The notes beneath the pieces were generated by a model. That model saw only the letters and a program-made list of their open reading frames with translations. It had not been told where the DNA came from and searched no databases. A stretch of 64,000 nt of DNA from Strongylocentrotus droebachiensis (Eukaryota; Echinodermata; Echinoidea; Camarodonta; Strongylocentrotidae): the NCBI GenBank assembly GCA_035222895.1, contig JAVYIG010006548.1, positions 1 through 64,000 on the forward strand, written 5' to 3'. Made by a program: the position numbers and the translations under genes. Positions 63,370 through 64,000 of the stretch are shown here, piece by piece; position 1 is the stretch's first letter, and each line of letters opens with the position of its first letter.

Positions 63370-64000
63370 GTCAGTTTTTTAGAAAAGGTCACCTACAGAG
63401 TAACTGATGTATTGTCTGTTTGGAGCCAGAAAGGTTTTAAATAAATAATATGAGTTAACACCCTTCTGGCTCAAAAAAATTTGATGCGTCCTTCGCTTTA
63501 TAGCTGTTGTTTTTCGTCCTCGAGCACATCTGGAATTTCTATTGCGTAAGCCAGGGCCACGATCGTCACGAGAGTCTGTCCGTGTCTTACGTAACGGCAA
63601 GGACAGACACTCAGTCCTGTGCTGCCCCCGACTGACCCGAGCTAAGAGCAGAATCTAGCTGTCCTCAAAATGAGGACAATTAAAGTCTGGCCTAATGTTA
63701 TTATGATTTAATTGGAGGGTTCTCCCTCTGTTCAGTCATTTTGTTCATGTCAAACTAACAAGTAGAGTCTGAAGTCATATAACAAATTTAAAAAAATGAA
63801 AGTTGGCCTCGTATATATTTTGTCTCGTTTCCAAACAGTATTTACACTGGACAATTGGCATTCTTATGCCTTGTGTGCCGCCAACTAGTTTTAATTATAT
63901 GATAATAACAAAGTCATTTCTATTGTGCTCTTACACAAATTAAACGGTTACACAGCGCTTCTCAGATTTCAAACAAACTAAAGTACAACAAGTAGCAAAA
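63370..64000. other. Intron after exon 50, nothing recognised
   Basis: No CNCDA-like exon or repeat end is seen before the window stops. Confidence 0.4.

Noticed and set aside
63496..63660. Possible next exon after a CTTTATAG acceptor
   Set aside because: The reading has no CNCDA-like motif expected for module 4 and no good donor in frame.

Overview
The window is eukaryotic nuclear DNA. It is AT-rich, dominated by introns and full of SINE, LINE and MITE remnants, simple repeats and minisatellites. The tRNA-derived SINEs, the many foldback elements and the type of protein encoded suggest a marine invertebrate deuterostome, most likely an echinoderm such as a sea urchin. That assignment is an inference, because no sequence here fixes the species.

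One gene explains almost all of the coding signal. I can chain 50 exons on the + strand, from 707 to 63369, into a single open frame of about 1,546 codons. Every splice junction gives a sense codon and no stop appears. Both ends of the gene lie outside the window: no start codon, signal peptide, stop codon or poly(A) site was found. All but three of the 49 internal introns are phase 1, so most exons can be duplicated or skipped without shifting the frame.

Region 0.7-28.5 kb is a low-complexity repeat region built from two alternating small exon types. Type A (about 13-23 codons) begins with GDTE/DTEV and is rich in Pro, Thr and Arg. Type B (about 25-32 codons) carries a short beta-like motif ending near Phe-x-Leu. 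At many B-to-A junctions the split codon creates an Arg-Gly-Asp (RGD) tripeptide, the classical integrin-binding motif. Two cassettes at 5.7-8.9 kb are nearly identical tandem copies of about 1.6 kb. A second, older duplication covers 11.5-15.2 kb and carries VGD in place of RGD.

Region 30.8-34.7 kb holds three 40-42-codon exons of unknown fold. From 36.3 kb to the end there are four divergent copies of a cysteine-rich module resembling the fibrinogen-like domain of contactin-associated proteins (CNTNAP/neurexin IV). Module 1 is at 36.3-38.7 kb, module 2 at 47.0-50.4 kb, module 3 at 54.4-57.8 kb, and module 4 runs from 60.1 kb and is cut by the window end. Between modules 1 and 2 lie more B-like exons, a furin-type RKRR site and another RGD. 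The product is probably a large secreted, extracellular-matrix or cell-surface protein that engages integrins; this is inferred from motifs and homology only.

The introns hold a hAT-like element with perfect terminal repeats and 8-bp target duplications, a smaller hAT MITE, a piggyBac-like TTAA element, a Harbinger-like MITE, a four-copy MITE family with apparent 6-bp target duplications, a truncated RecQ-like helicase fragment, LINE 3' ends, several nested SINEs, an 87-bp satellite grown inside a MITE, a 1.65-kb G-rich minisatellite, a 1.85-kb CT-rich tract, a 0.67-kb CAT tract and a three-copy 356-bp satellite.
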